Part shown: piece by piece, positions 46,184-56,323 of the stretch
Position numbering within the stretch: the stretch's first letter is position 1
How the letters are laid out: every line of letters starts with the position of its first letter
Assembly: GCA_016177705.1 (NCBI GenBank)
Contig: JACOUT010000014.1
Span: 248,001 to 312,000, forward strand
From: Deltaproteobacteria bacterium
GTDB lineage: Bacteria; Myxococcota; UBA727; VGSZ01
Reading direction: 5' to 3'
Length of the DNA: 64,000 nt
The notes under the pieces: generated by a model
What the model was told of the DNA's origin: nothing
Database searches by the model: none
What the model saw: only the letters and a program-made list of their open reading frames with translations
Translations under genes and position numbers: made by a program

Positions 46184-46230
46184 CGGTCGGGGGCGGCACG
46201 CTCAGCGCGTGGACGCGGGGCGCGTGGACG

Positions 46231-46390
46231 GGTCGTGGACGAGGGTAGGTCCGCCTCCGCGCCTTGCCGGTCCGGACCTTTGTCGTCGTGGCGGGTCGCG
46301 CCGCCACGAGCGGCGGCCCCTTCGTGAGTGTAGCGGCGGTGGTGTCCTGCCCGGATGGGCGCTGCGGCGGACCCACCCTCGTCCGCGACC
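46231..46390 (+). mobile_element. Element A: 160-bp TIR-bounded non-autonomous element (MITE-like)
   Basis: The ends are 25-bp inverted repeats (46231-46255 and 46366-46390), 23 of 25 matching, with inner core GGGTCCGCC/GGCGGACCC. The interior (CTCCGCGCCTTGCCGG, GGACCTTTGTCGTCGTGG, TCCTGCCCGGATGGGCGC) is repeated in inverted orientation as element B at 47282-47444. No transposase is encoded. The ORFs across it are shadows. Confidence 0.75.
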
Positions 46391-46437
46391 CTTCGTGCGG
46401 GGTTGTGGGGCGTGTTGCTCGCGCCGATTTGCGGACA

Positions 46438-47109
46438 TTAGTCGTCGATGAGCAATGACTCAGGCTTGACGCTGAAGAGTTGCGTCACGTCCACGTTGAT
46501 CGACGGCGTGTACGTCGTCGTCGCCCCGCCGCTGCCGTCGGGCTTGGTGTCCTCCGTGAGGCGACGCAACAACATCGTATCGGGTTGAATGTAGAGCGCG
46601 ATGCCGTCGCCGGTACGCGGATGAAACCCGCGCACGCGGAAGCACGGTCCAACGTCATCGAGCGCTTCTTCATTGAGGACGACGTCCTCGAGCTCGGTGA
46701 TGCACCACCCTGTGACCTCCGTCGGGAGCAGCATGCGCGGCACAGTGTGTGCGCTGCCGGCAGAGACACCTGTGAACCCGGCGATCGCCCTCGCGAATTC
46801 CTCGACGTCGGGCCCTTCGCGATCGGGCGGCGCGTAGGATCGGAACGCGCGCGTCGGTCCATTGTTGCGCCAGATCAACGATCGCTTCCACGACTGAGCC
46901 CAGGGATAGCGGTCGCGGTACAGGAAGCGGAAGCGACCGGGGCGCTCGAACGCGGTCGCGAAGAACTTGTCGTCGATCCACGCGTCATCAGCAGATCCGA
47001 GGTTTCGAGAGACGACACCTTCGTCAACGTAGCTCGCGCACCGCGCGTAGGTGCGCGCCATGGCATCAAGAACTTCGGTGGCCGTTGGCAATGCGCTCCT
47101 CGTCGACAC
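46438..47109 (-). CDS. Hypothetical protein, bracketed by inverted elements
   Basis: 223 residues from a GTG at 47109. No signal peptide. The chain has WIDDKFFATAFERPGRFRFLYRDRYP, DVVLNEEALDDVGPCFRVRG and GDGIALYIQPDTMLLRRL, a strand pattern reminiscent of LolA/LppX-type (lipoprotein-carrier) folds, but the match is weak. Hand counts of two 60-base lines (46621-46680 and 46981-47040) gave 35 of 60 GC each, versus 44 of 60 in 45001-45060, so composition is lower than neighbours. It sits between elements A and B and may have arrived with them. Confidence 0.7.
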   Translation of the reverse strand: MSTRSALPTATEVLDAMARTYARCASYVDEGVVSRNLGSADDAWIDDKFFATAFERPGRFRFLYRDRYPWAQSWKRSLIWRNNGPTRAFRSYAPPDREGPDVEEFARAIAGFTGVSAGSAHTVPRMLLPTEVTGWCITELEDVVLNEEALDDVGPCFRVRGFHPRTGDGIALYIQPDTMLLRRLTEDTKPDGSGGATTTYTPSINVDVTQLFSVKPESLLIDD

Positions 47110-47143
47110 GCAGCATAGCAGCGCCGGTCTACCGCTCCTCCAC

Positions 47144-47275
47144 GCTGCTCAAGGCACGCGTTGATCAACCGCCTGCGCGCTTTCTTCCGAACCCACCCCC
47201 GCGACCCCCGCTGCTCAAGGCACGCGTTGATCAACCGCCTGCGCGCTTTCTTCCGAACCCACCCCCGCGACCCCG
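47144..47275 (+). repeat. 66-bp tandem repeat, two copies
   Basis: Copies at 47144-47209 and 47210-47275 match at 65 of 66 positions, differing only in the last base. Each contains GTTGATCAAC, a 10-bp palindrome, and an end (ACCCACCCCCGCGACC) that resembles the tip of the element ends (GGTCGCGG...GGGTGGGT on the other strand). It directly adjoins element B. Confidence 0.88.
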
Positions 47276-47281
47276 CGCGAA

Positions 47282-47444
47282 GGGCCGGGGGGTGAGGGTG
47301 GGTCCGCCGTAGCGCCCATCCGGGCAGGACACCACGCCCTCCCCGCCACCACCAACCCGCCGATCGTGTCGGCGCGACCCGCCACGACGACAAAGGTCCG
47401 CACCGGCAAGGCGCGGAGGCGGACCCACCCTCACCCCCCGGCCC
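47282..47444 (-). mobile_element. Element B: 163-bp TIR-bounded element, inverted copy of A
   Basis: The terminal inverted repeats (47282-47308 and 47418-47444) are identical over 27 bp. The interior is a close reverse-complement match to element A. The outer tips differ from A's tips, but each copy's two ends agree with each other, so ends change in step. No coding capacity. Its right edge lies 39 bp from the end of the kinase-PhnD gene. Confidence 0.8.
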
Positions 47445-47482
47445 GTCCCTCGCCTACGCGAGTCCCGCGTCGCCGCGTCCGC

Positions 47483-49560
<2,078 letters not shown>

Positions 49561-49585
49561 CTTCCGGCGGGATCGCCCAGCGGGC

Positions 49586-50377
49586 CTACTCCGCCGGCGG
49601 ACCACCCACGATGGCGTCGCCGTTCACCTGGAAGGTGATGGTGACGAGCAACGTCGGGTTCTCGAGGTCGGAGAGCGTGCTCGGCACCGTGAAGGTGGGC
49701 GGCACCGCGCCGTCGCTCGCCATGGTGGCATAGGCGGAGGCGTGGCCCTCGCCGGACACGTTGACGCCGTCGTTGATGGAGGCGTTGGCAGCGTCCGACA
49801 GCGCGGTCGCGTCGACCACGGTGGTGACCGGCGCCTGCACCGTGCCGCCGTCCGTCGTCACGCGCAGCACGCCCGAGGTCTCCTGGTCGAGCATGCAGCC
49901 ATCGCCGTCCATGCCGACACACGCCTCGTAGCCGGTGATGACCGAGGCGAGCGCCGCGGTGATGTCCGGGTCGTCCGGCCCGCTGACGTCGTCGATCAAG
50001 GTCACGCTGTCGATGGTCGGGGTGATGGTGTTGATGCGCACCTGCACGGTCGCAGGGTCGAGGCCGGCCTCCTCGACGGAGTCGTTGACGCTCTCACGCA
50101 CGTTGGCCATCGCCACCAGCACGCCGCTCCAGTCGGAGCCGAGCTGGCAGACGTCGGAGTTCGGCACGTGGCGCCACGTGACCGTCGAGTCGTCGCTCGG
50201 GTCGTCCGGCGTGCCGTTGTCGTCCGGCTCGGTGCCACTGCCGGTGCAGTCGGCGCCCGGCGTGTGCAGCGAGAGCCGGATGGTGCCGGTCGAGGTGGTT
50301 TCGAAGGGGAACGCGCACCCCTCGCAGCCGGCGGCGACCACGAGCGAGGCGAGCACGAGGAAAGAGAGCTTCTGCAT
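49586..50377 (-). CDS. Predicted lipoprotein of unknown function
   Basis: 263 residues. The ATG at 50377 follows GGAGGTC. The signal MQKLSFLVLASLVVAAGCEGC has lipobox AAGC. The mature chain is acidic with Asp/Thr-rich parts (GTEPDDNGTPDDPSDDSTVTW) and two further Cys pairs (DVCQLG; EACVGMDGDGCML). The C-terminal half is Ig-like (APVTTVVDATALSDAANASI; TFTVPSTLSDLENPTLLVTITFQVNGD). No family is recognised. It ends 26 bp before the start of the kinase-PhnD gene and may share a promoter with it. Confidence 0.76.
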   Translation of the reverse strand: MQKLSFLVLASLVVAAGCEGCAFPFETTSTGTIRLSLHTPGADCTGSGTEPDDNGTPDDPSDDSTVTWRHVPNSDVCQLGSDWSGVLVAMANVRESVNDSVEEAGLDPATVQVRINTITPTIDSVTLIDDVSGPDDPDITAALASVITGYEACVGMDGDGCMLDQETSGVLRVTTDGGTVQAPVTTVVDATALSDAANASINDGVNVSGEGHASAYATMASDGAVPPTFTVPSTLSDLENPTLLVTITFQVNGDAIVGGPPAE

Positions 50378-50454
50378 GAGATGGACCTCCCGGTCGGGAA
50401 GGTAGCGGTCGGACCCCCGCCCGCAAGGCCCGATGGCGCGTCTTCCTCGAGCGC

Positions 50455-51648
50455 CTACGCCCAGGGAAAGCCACCCTTCGACAGGTCGCGCGCGATGTTC
50501 TTCTGGTGCGCCTCGATGGTGCCGCCGCCGATCTCGAGCAGTTTGGCGTCGCGCCACAGCCGCTCGACAACGTACTCGCCGACATAGCCGTAGCCGCCGA
50601 GCACCTGCATGGCGCGGTCGGCGACGTTCTTGCCCATGGTGGAGGCGACCAGCTTGGCGCCGTCGGTGTCGAGGCGCATGCCGTAACCCTCGAGCTCGAG
50701 CCGCTGCGCGGTGGCATAGACATAGGCGCGGCACGCCATCAGCTCGGCGTAACTCTCGCCGATGTGGCGCTGGATCTGGCCGAACGACGACAGCGGCTTG
50801 CCGAACGCCTGCCGCTCGTCGGCGTAGCGCACCATCACCTCGAGCGAGCGGCGCGCGATGCCGAGCGACATGGCCGCGAGCGTCAGGCGCTCGATCGCGA
50901 GGTTTCTCATCATGTGCTTGACGCTGCCGCCCTCGTCGCCGAGGCGATTGGCGAGCGGCACGCGACAGTCGTCGAGCACCATCTCGGCGGTGTTGGAGGC
51001 GCGCATGCCGGTCTTGTCCTTGATCTTCTGCCCGACCGCGAAGCCCTTCATGCCGCGCTCGACGACGAAGGTGGAGAGCTGCGGCCGCTCGTCGCTGCCG
51101 CCGGTGCGCGCGTAGAACAACATCAGATCGCACGGCGTGCCCTGCTCGTCCTGCACGCCGTTGGTGATCCACATCTTCCTGCCGTTGACCACGTAGTGGT
51201 CGCCGTCGCGCCGCGCGGTGGTCGTCATGCCCATCACGTCGGTGCCGGCGCCGGGCTCGCTCATGCCCATGGCGCCGACGTGCTCACCCGAGATGAGCTT
51301 GGGCAGCCAGCGCCGCTTTTGCGCCGTGTCGGCGTTGTGCGCCAGGTTGTTCACGCACAGCATGGCGTGCGCGAGGTACGCCAGCGCGAAGCCGGGATCG
51401 GACGCCGACAGCTCCTCATGCACGATGACCGCGGCGGCGGCGTCCATGCCGGCGCCGCCGTCGTCCTCGGGCACGGTGACGCCGAGCAGCCCCATCGAGC
51501 CGAGCTTGCGCAGCAGGGGCAGGTTGAAGCGCTCGGCGCGATCGTGCTCGAGCGCCTGCGGCTCCACCTCGGCGGTGACGAAGGCGCGCACGGTGTCGCG
51601 CAGCATCTGGTGCTCTTCGGTGGGTGCGGTCGGGTCGCCGGTAGTCAT
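50455..51648 (-). CDS. Acyl-CoA dehydrogenase (isovaleryl-CoA dehydrogenase-like)
   Basis: 397 residues from the ATG at 51648. GAMGMSEPGAGTDVMGMTTTA and KMWITNGVQDEQGTP are the ACAD signatures; ERQAFGKPLSSFGQIQRHI and QVLGGYGYVGEYVVERLWRDA form the C-terminal helices; GGGTIEAHQKNIARDL closes the FAD site. The catalytic Glu position must lie in the helix around LLEIGGGTIE or MMRNLAIE, as in the IVD/short-branched branch. It oxidises an acyl-CoA at the alpha-beta bond with ETF as acceptor. The gene stands alone between a lipoprotein and bamD (49 bp upstream). Confidence 0.93.
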   Translation of the reverse strand: MTTGDPTAPTEEHQMLRDTVRAFVTAEVEPQALEHDRAERFNLPLLRKLGSMGLLGVTVPEDDGGAGMDAAAAVIVHEELSASDPGFALAYLAHAMLCVNNLAHNADTAQKRRWLPKLISGEHVGAMGMSEPGAGTDVMGMTTTARRDGDHYVVNGRKMWITNGVQDEQGTPCDLMLFYARTGGSDERPQLSTFVVERGMKGFAVGQKIKDKTGMRASNTAEMVLDDCRVPLANRLGDEGGSVKHMMRNLAIERLTLAAMSLGIARRSLEVMVRYADERQAFGKPLSSFGQIQRHIGESYAELMACRAYVYATAQRLELEGYGMRLDTDGAKLVASTMGKNVADRAMQVLGGYGYVGEYVVERLWRDAKLLEIGGGTIEAHQKNIARDLSKGGFPWA

Positions 51649-51697
51649 GCCGGCCGCTTGGCGCGCCGGCCGCGGCCTCGCAACCCGTGTGTCGTGC

Positions 51698-52594
51698 TCA
51701 GCCGGCAGCGGGCGACGGCGCCGCGGCGGCCGGCGGCGTGGGCGCGGGCAGCGGCGTGGGCGGCGCGGGCGGCGTCTTGGCGCGAGCCGCCAGCGCGCGC
51801 TTGGCGTCGTCGGCCTCGGGGGCGCCGGGGTGCTCGCGCACGAGCTGTTCGTACAGCAGTTGCGCGGCGGCCGCGTCGGCCAGCTTGCCGTCGGCGATCT
51901 GGGCGGCGCGCAAGAGCGCCGAGGCGGCGCGCGGCGTGTCGCCGTACTCGTTGGCGACGCGCTGGTAGCGCCACAGGGCGCCCTTCCACTTCTCGCGCTC
52001 CTCGTAGAAGCGGGCCGCGTACAGGTCGTTCTCGGCCAGGCGCGCCCGCGCGTCCGTGCGCAGCTTCTTGGCCTCGGCGGCGTGCTCGTCGTCGGGGAAG
52101 CGCGCCAGGAACTCGTCGAAGGCACGGATGGCGTCGCGCGCAGCGCTCTGGTCGCGCTCCACGGCGGAGGGCATCCACCACACGTCTTGATCGATCTCCT
52201 TGGCGTAGGCGAGCGCCACTCGGTAGGTGGCGTAGCCCACCTTGTCGTCGCGCGGGTGGAAGCGGCAGAAGATCTTGTAGGCGTCGGCGGCCTCGAGCCA
52301 CTTCTCGCGCGCGAAGTGCGCGTCGGCGGTGCGCAGCTCCGCCTGCACCGCGAACTTCGAGTACGGGAACTTGTTCTTGGTGTGCTCGAAGAACTTGACC
52401 GCCTCTGCGTAGCGGCCGTCTTTGAACGCTTGCTCGCCCTGATCGAAGTTCGCCTTGGCGGTCTCCGCGTAGTTCACGTCGGTGTCTTGCAGGTTGGTCT
52501 CGAACGCCGTGCAGGCGACGCACGCGACGCATGCGGCAGTGACGGGGAGCGCGGTGACGAGGAGGCGAGCAGCGGTTGACGGCACGTGCGCCAT
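51698..52594 (-). CDS. bamD: Outer-membrane protein assembly factor BamD
   Basis: 298 residues. An N-terminal signal with lipobox (AACVACVAC) is followed by TPR-like repeats: FKDGRYAEAVKFFEHTKNKFPYSKFAVQAEL, KWLEAADAYKIFCRFHPRDDKV and AARDAIRAFDEFLARFPDDEHAAEAKKL, the last with the BamD-typical DQSAxRDAIRAFDEFL block. BamD is the essential lipoprotein partner of BamA in outer-membrane beta-barrel insertion. A Pro/Ala-rich tail ends the protein. It is divergent from the large TPR gene (115 bp between). Confidence 0.94.
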   Translation of the reverse strand: MAHVPSTAARLLVTALPVTAACVACVACTAFETNLQDTDVNYAETAKANFDQGEQAFKDGRYAEAVKFFEHTKNKFPYSKFAVQAELRTADAHFAREKWLEAADAYKIFCRFHPRDDKVGYATYRVALAYAKEIDQDVWWMPSAVERDQSAARDAIRAFDEFLARFPDDEHAAEAKKLRTDARARLAENDLYAARFYEEREKWKGALWRYQRVANEYGDTPRAASALLRAAQIADGKLADAAAAQLLYEQLVREHPGAPEADDAKRALAARAKTPPAPPTPLPAPTPPAAAAPSPAAG

Positions 52595-52708
52595 GTAGCC
52601 GAGGGTGGTCGTTGTCGCAAAGCGGGAACGCGTCGCGTCTTTGCGGCGGGCGCGCTCGACGTGCTACCTGGGGGGAACAGCCCGACGACGGGCGCCCCAG
52701 GAACCGCA

Positions 52709-55700
52709 ATGCAGATCAGCTGCCCCCAGTGCCAGGCGCAGTACAACGTGGACGAGGGCCGCATCCCGCCCCAAGGGGTGTCGATCAACTGCCCCCGCTG
52801 CAAGCACACCTTCGTCGTGCAGTCGCCGGGTGGCGCCGGCGCCGTGCCGCTGCCCGGGGCCGGTGGCGGGGGCGCCGTGCCCCTGCCGGGCGCGGGCAGG
52901 GGCGGCGCCGTGCCCCTGCCGGGGGCGGGCGGCGGCGGTGTTCCCTTGCCCGGCGCGGGCAAGGGTGGCGCCGTGCCGCTGCCGGGCGCTGGCGGCGGTG
53001 GCGCCGTCCCCCTTCCAGGCGCCGGCAAGGGCGGCGCGGTGCCGGTGCCGCGGCCAGGCACCGGCGGCGCGCGCCCGCAGGCGCCGCTGCCGTCGATGGA
53101 GGACATCTTCGGCGCGTCGCCGGCGCCGCGGCCGGCGCCCGCGCCGGCGCCCGCTTCGCCTGCCGGCTCCAAGTCGATGTCGATCGGCGACATCTTCGGC
53201 GACGTGCCCGGCGACTCGAACACCGCCGACAGCCGGCCGCCGCTGCCCTTCCACGGACAGAGCACGGTGTCGCCCGCGCCCGGCGACCCCCTCGGCTTCA
53301 TCAATGACGCGGGCGCGCCGACCGCGCCGCCGCGCGAAGAGAGCTTCCAGATCCGAAAGCGCTCAGGGCGCGTGCTCGGCCCGCTGTCGACGACACAAGT
53401 GCTCACCATGTTCCACAAGGGTGAGCTGCTCGGCAGCGAGGAAGCCTCCACCGACGGCGTCACCTGGCGGCCGCTCGCGCAGATCCCCGCCTTCGCCGAG
53501 ACCATCCAGAAGGCGATGGCCTCTGCCTTGGCGGGCCTCGGCGACCTGCCGGTGCCCAAGGGCTCGGGCTACGAGGATCTGCCGGCGCCGCGCGACGGCT
53601 CGCTCTCCGACTTGCCGTCGCCGCGCGATCCCTCCCTCACCGACCTGCCGTCGCCACGCACCGGTGGTCGCACCGCGTCGGGCGAGCTGCTGGTCGACAC
53701 CAACCAGCTCCTCGACGCCGAGAAGGCCAAGGCCAATGTCGAGCGGCGTCGCGCCGGCGGGCGGGCCGGCAAGATGCCCATCGTGCTCGCCGCCGGCATG
53801 GTCGTGGCGCTCTTCATCGCAGCGGGCGTGGCGGTCAACTTCGTCACCGACTACGGCTACTTTGGCCTCAAGTGGATCTTCAAGCCGAAAGAGGCGCCCG
53901 TCGTCGAGAAGCCGAAGCCGATCGAGGAGGCGCCGCCGCCCATCGCGCTGCCGTCGGTCGACCAGGACTTCGACACCCTGCTCGCCGACGACACCTACGT
54001 CAGCTACCGACAGGGCGCCGAGCAGGCGGGCAAGACGGTGGAGGCCGGCAAGGCGGTGGCGCCCTTCCCCGAGAGCGCCAAGAAGGCGGCTGGCCAGCAG
54101 GCGCGCTTTCTCGCCTACCTGATCGCGGTCGACGACCTGGGTGCGTTCGTGCCGCAGCTCCGCTCGGCGCTGCCGCTCGCAGAGGGTGACGAGGTCGGTC
54201 GCGCGGTTGGCGAGGCTGCGTCCGCCTACAGCGACAAGCAGTGGGAGAAGGGTATCGCGGCGGTCAAGCCGCTGACCGAGACCGGCAAGACGCCGGAGAC
54301 CAAGGCGGAGGCGTGGGTCTTCCTCGGCCTCGGCTACGAGGGCAAGGGCGACTTCGACGGCGCGCTCAAGGCCTACGACGCCGCGCTGCAGGTCTCGACA
54401 CGTCGCATCGTCGCGCTCTTCCTGCAGGCGCGCGCGCTGGCCGCCACCAACGCGCCGGACGCCGCGCTCGAGTACCTCGCCAAGGTGCTCGAGCAGAACG
54501 ACAAGCACCCGCGCGCCAACCTGCTGCGCGGCAAGCTGCTCGCGCTCAAGAGCGAGACGGCCGACGAGGGCAAGGGGCTTCTGACCGACGTCAGCGAGGG
54601 CAAGCTCGGCGAGCTGGCCGCGCCGGCGCAGCGCTCGCAAGCGTTCATCGGCCGCGCCGAGATCGCGCTGTCGGCCGGGCAGAACGCCGAGGCGTTGCGT
54701 CACCTGCAGCGCGCCATCGACCTGGTGCCGCAGAACCGCCAGGTGCGCGCGCAAGCTGCCGAGCTGGCGCTGCGCTTGCGCGACTACGAGGCAGCGCTGG
54801 CCAACGGCAAGGTGCTGCTCGACCTGAACCCCGACGACGTCGATGGCCTGATCATCTCCGCCCGCGCCAAGATGGGTGGCCGCGACGCGCTGTCGGCCTA
54901 TTCGGACTTGCAGGTCGCAGCCAAGAGGTGGCCCGACAACGCCTCGCTCGCCTTCTGGTTCGGCGTCGCAGCGCGCGAGATGTCCAAGCTCGACGAGTCA
55001 CGGCAACAGTTCGAGAAGGCGGTCAAGCTCGACCCCAAGCGTGGCGAGGCCGTCGTCGAGTTGGTCTACGACCTGATCGAGCAGGGCAAGCTGACCGACG
55101 CCGTCAAGCGCGCCACCGAGGCCGAGGACCACGTCGGTCCCACCGACGCCGCCAAGGTGCGCGCCGCCAAGGCGTTCGCCTACGCGCGTCGACGCCAGTT
55201 CCAGCAGGGCGAGAAGGAATACAAGAAGGCGCTCGAGGAAAACCCCAAGGACACCGATACGCGTGCGCGCTTCGCCGCCATGTTGATCGCCATGCGGCGC
55301 GTCGACGAGGCCGAGCGCCAGGTCAACGAGGCGCTGCTGCTCGACGCCAAGAACCCGATGGTGATCGTGGCGTCGGGCGACGTGCTGGCCGCACGCACGG
55401 ACTACAAGGCCGCGCTCGGCAAATACGAACAAGCGATGCAGCTCGCGCCCAACGCCTTCCAGCCCTATCTGCACGCCGCCGTGGCCGCCATCGAGCTGAA
55501 GGACCAGATGCGCGCCAAAGGCTTCGTCGACACCGCGGGCCAGCTACGTCCGAACGTCGCCGAGGTGCTCGCCATGCAGGGCATGGTGCTGAAGCAGAGC
55601 GACCCGAAGGGCGCCGAGCGACTCCTCAAGCAGGCCATCGATCTCGCACCCGAGGAGCCCGTCTACGCCTACCAGCTCGGCGTGGTGAACCAGGCGATGG

Positions 55701-56230
55701 GTGCGCCGCTCGAGGCGATCGACGCGCTCAAGAAGGCGACCAGCATCGATCCAGATTTCGTCGACGCCTACTGCATGCTCGCCAAGGTGCAGCGCGACCT
55801 CGGACGCATCAAGGAAGCCAAGGAGTCGCTCGACGCCGCCGTGCGCATCGACCACAAGCGCGCCGATGCCTGGCTCGAGCTCGCCGATATCCTCGGCGCC
55901 CAGGACGACGACGCCGGCGCGCTCAAGGCCTACGAGAAGGCACTCAAGGCCGACCCGTCGAACCCGGCCTCCGTCTGCGCCATGGGTGAGACGCTGGTCC
56001 AGCGCATGGGCACCGAGGTCGCCAACCTCAAGCGTGGCGTCGACGTGCTCGAGCGCTGCGTCAAGCTGGCGCCCAAGCACGCCACCGCGTGGAAGGTGCT
56101 CGGCAACGCGTACAAGACCGTCAACAAGAAGAAGGACGCCATCCGGGCCTATAACACGCACATCGCCGCCAACCCGGAAGACGTCGAGAACATGATTCTG
56201 CAGGACTTCATCGCCGACCTGGGACGCTGA
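52709..56230 (+). CDS. Giant zinc-ribbon/GYF/TPR membrane protein
   Basis: 1173 residues from the ATG at 52709. A zinc ribbon of the MJ0042 type (Cys5, Cys8, Cys28, Cys31) is followed by a (G)AVPLPGAG-type repeat (about 45-120). A GYF_2 domain (about 215-260: RSGRVLGPLSTTQVLTMFHKGELL, SEEASTDGVTWRPLAQI) and one membrane helix (MPIVLAAGMVVALFIAAGVAV) come next. Some 700 residues of TPR repeats close the protein (YEGKGDFDGALKAYDAALQV, WFGVAAREMSKLDESRQQFE, LGRIKEAKESLDAAVRIDHK). This plan is known in myxobacterial gliding-motility and envelope proteins, but no exact gene is named. Divergent from bamD. Confidence 0.88.
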   Translation: MQISCPQCQAQYNVDEGRIPPQGVSINCPRCKHTFVVQSPGGAGAVPLPGAGGGGAVPLPGAGRGGAVPLPGAGGGGVPLPGAGKGGAVPLPGAGGGGAVPLPGAGKGGAVPVPRPGTGGARPQAPLPSMEDIFGASPAPRPAPAPAPASPAGSKSMSIGDIFGDVPGDSNTADSRPPLPFHGQSTVSPAPGDPLGFINDAGAPTAPPREESFQIRKRSGRVLGPLSTTQVLTMFHKGELLGSEEASTDGVTWRPLAQIPAFAETIQKAMASALAGLGDLPVPKGSGYEDLPAPRDGSLSDLPSPRDPSLTDLPSPRTGGRTASGELLVDTNQLLDAEKAKANVERRRAGGRAGKMPIVLAAGMVVALFIAAGVAVNFVTDYGYFGLKWIFKPKEAPVVEKPKPIEEAPPPIALPSVDQDFDTLLADDTYVSYRQGAEQAGKTVEAGKAVAPFPESAKKAAGQQARFLAYLIAVDDLGAFVPQLRSALPLAEGDEVGRAVGEAASAYSDKQWEKGIAAVKPLTETGKTPETKAEAWVFLGLGYEGKGDFDGALKAYDAALQVSTRRIVALFLQARALAATNAPDAALEYLAKVLEQNDKHPRANLLRGKLLALKSETADEGKGLLTDVSEGKLGELAAPAQRSQAFIGRAEIALSAGQNAEALRHLQRAIDLVPQNRQVRAQAAELALRLRDYEAALANGKVLLDLNPDDVDGLIISARAKMGGRDALSAYSDLQVAAKRWPDNASLAFWFGVAAREMSKLDESRQQFEKAVKLDPKRGEAVVELVYDLIEQGKLTDAVKRATEAEDHVGPTDAAKVRAAKAFAYARRRQFQQGEKEYKKALEENPKDTDTRARFAAMLIAMRRVDEAERQVNEALLLDAKNPMVIVASGDVLAARTDYKAALGKYEQAMQLAPNAFQPYLHAAVAAIELKDQMRAKGFVDTAGQLRPNVAEVLAMQGMVLKQSDPKGAERLLKQAIDLAPEEPVYAYQLGVVNQAMGAPLEAIDALKKATSIDPDFVDAYCMLAKVQRDLGRIKEAKESLDAAVRIDHKRADAWLELADILGAQDDDAGALKAYEKALKADPSNPASVCAMGETLVQRMGTEVANLKRGVDVLERCVKLAPKHATAWKVLGNAYKTVNKKKDAIRAYNTHIAANPEDVENMILQDFIADLGR

Positions 56231-56236
56231 TTCTCT

Positions 56237-56287
56237 GGGAGGGTCTGTCTCCAGACCCTCCCCCCGACGGGCATAGCCCGATCGGGG
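56237..56287 (+). terminator. Double stem-loop after the giant TPR gene
   Basis: The first stem pairs GGGAGGGTCTG (56237-56247) with CAGACCCTCCC (56252-56262) around TCTC, 11 bp, perfect. The second pairs CCCCGACGGGC (56262-56272) with GCCCGATCGGGG (56276-56287), with one bulge, around ATA. They share one base and would stop transcription from both the TPR gene and the convergent LOG operon. Confidence 0.65.
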
Positions 56288-56323
56288 TCCCCCTCCCGAG
56301 AACCTCCCTCCGGTCGGCGATCG

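Larger units (their letters stand above)
47110..47482. other. Intergenic region made of repeats
   Basis: No gene is supported in this 373-bp gap. It holds the end of the 46438 gene's leader, the two-copy 66-bp tandem repeat and element B. The short ORFs seen here on both strands (Arg/Pro/Gly-rich) come from the repeats and are not genes. Confidence 0.75.

Noticed and set aside
46209..46451. Short ORFs over element A, and similar ones over element B.
   Set aside because: They are Arg/Pro/Gly-rich translations of the element, appear on both strands and in several frames, and have no ribosome-binding sites.
47144..47275. CRISPR array from two 66-bp repeats.
   Set aside because: The copies abut directly with no spacers, and no cas genes are present.
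52840..53060. DNA-level tandem repeat of GGCGCCGTGCCCCTGCC-like units as a mobile or regulatory repeat.
   Set aside because: It encodes the PLPGAG linker of the giant TPR protein, in frame, and is a coding low-complexity repeat.
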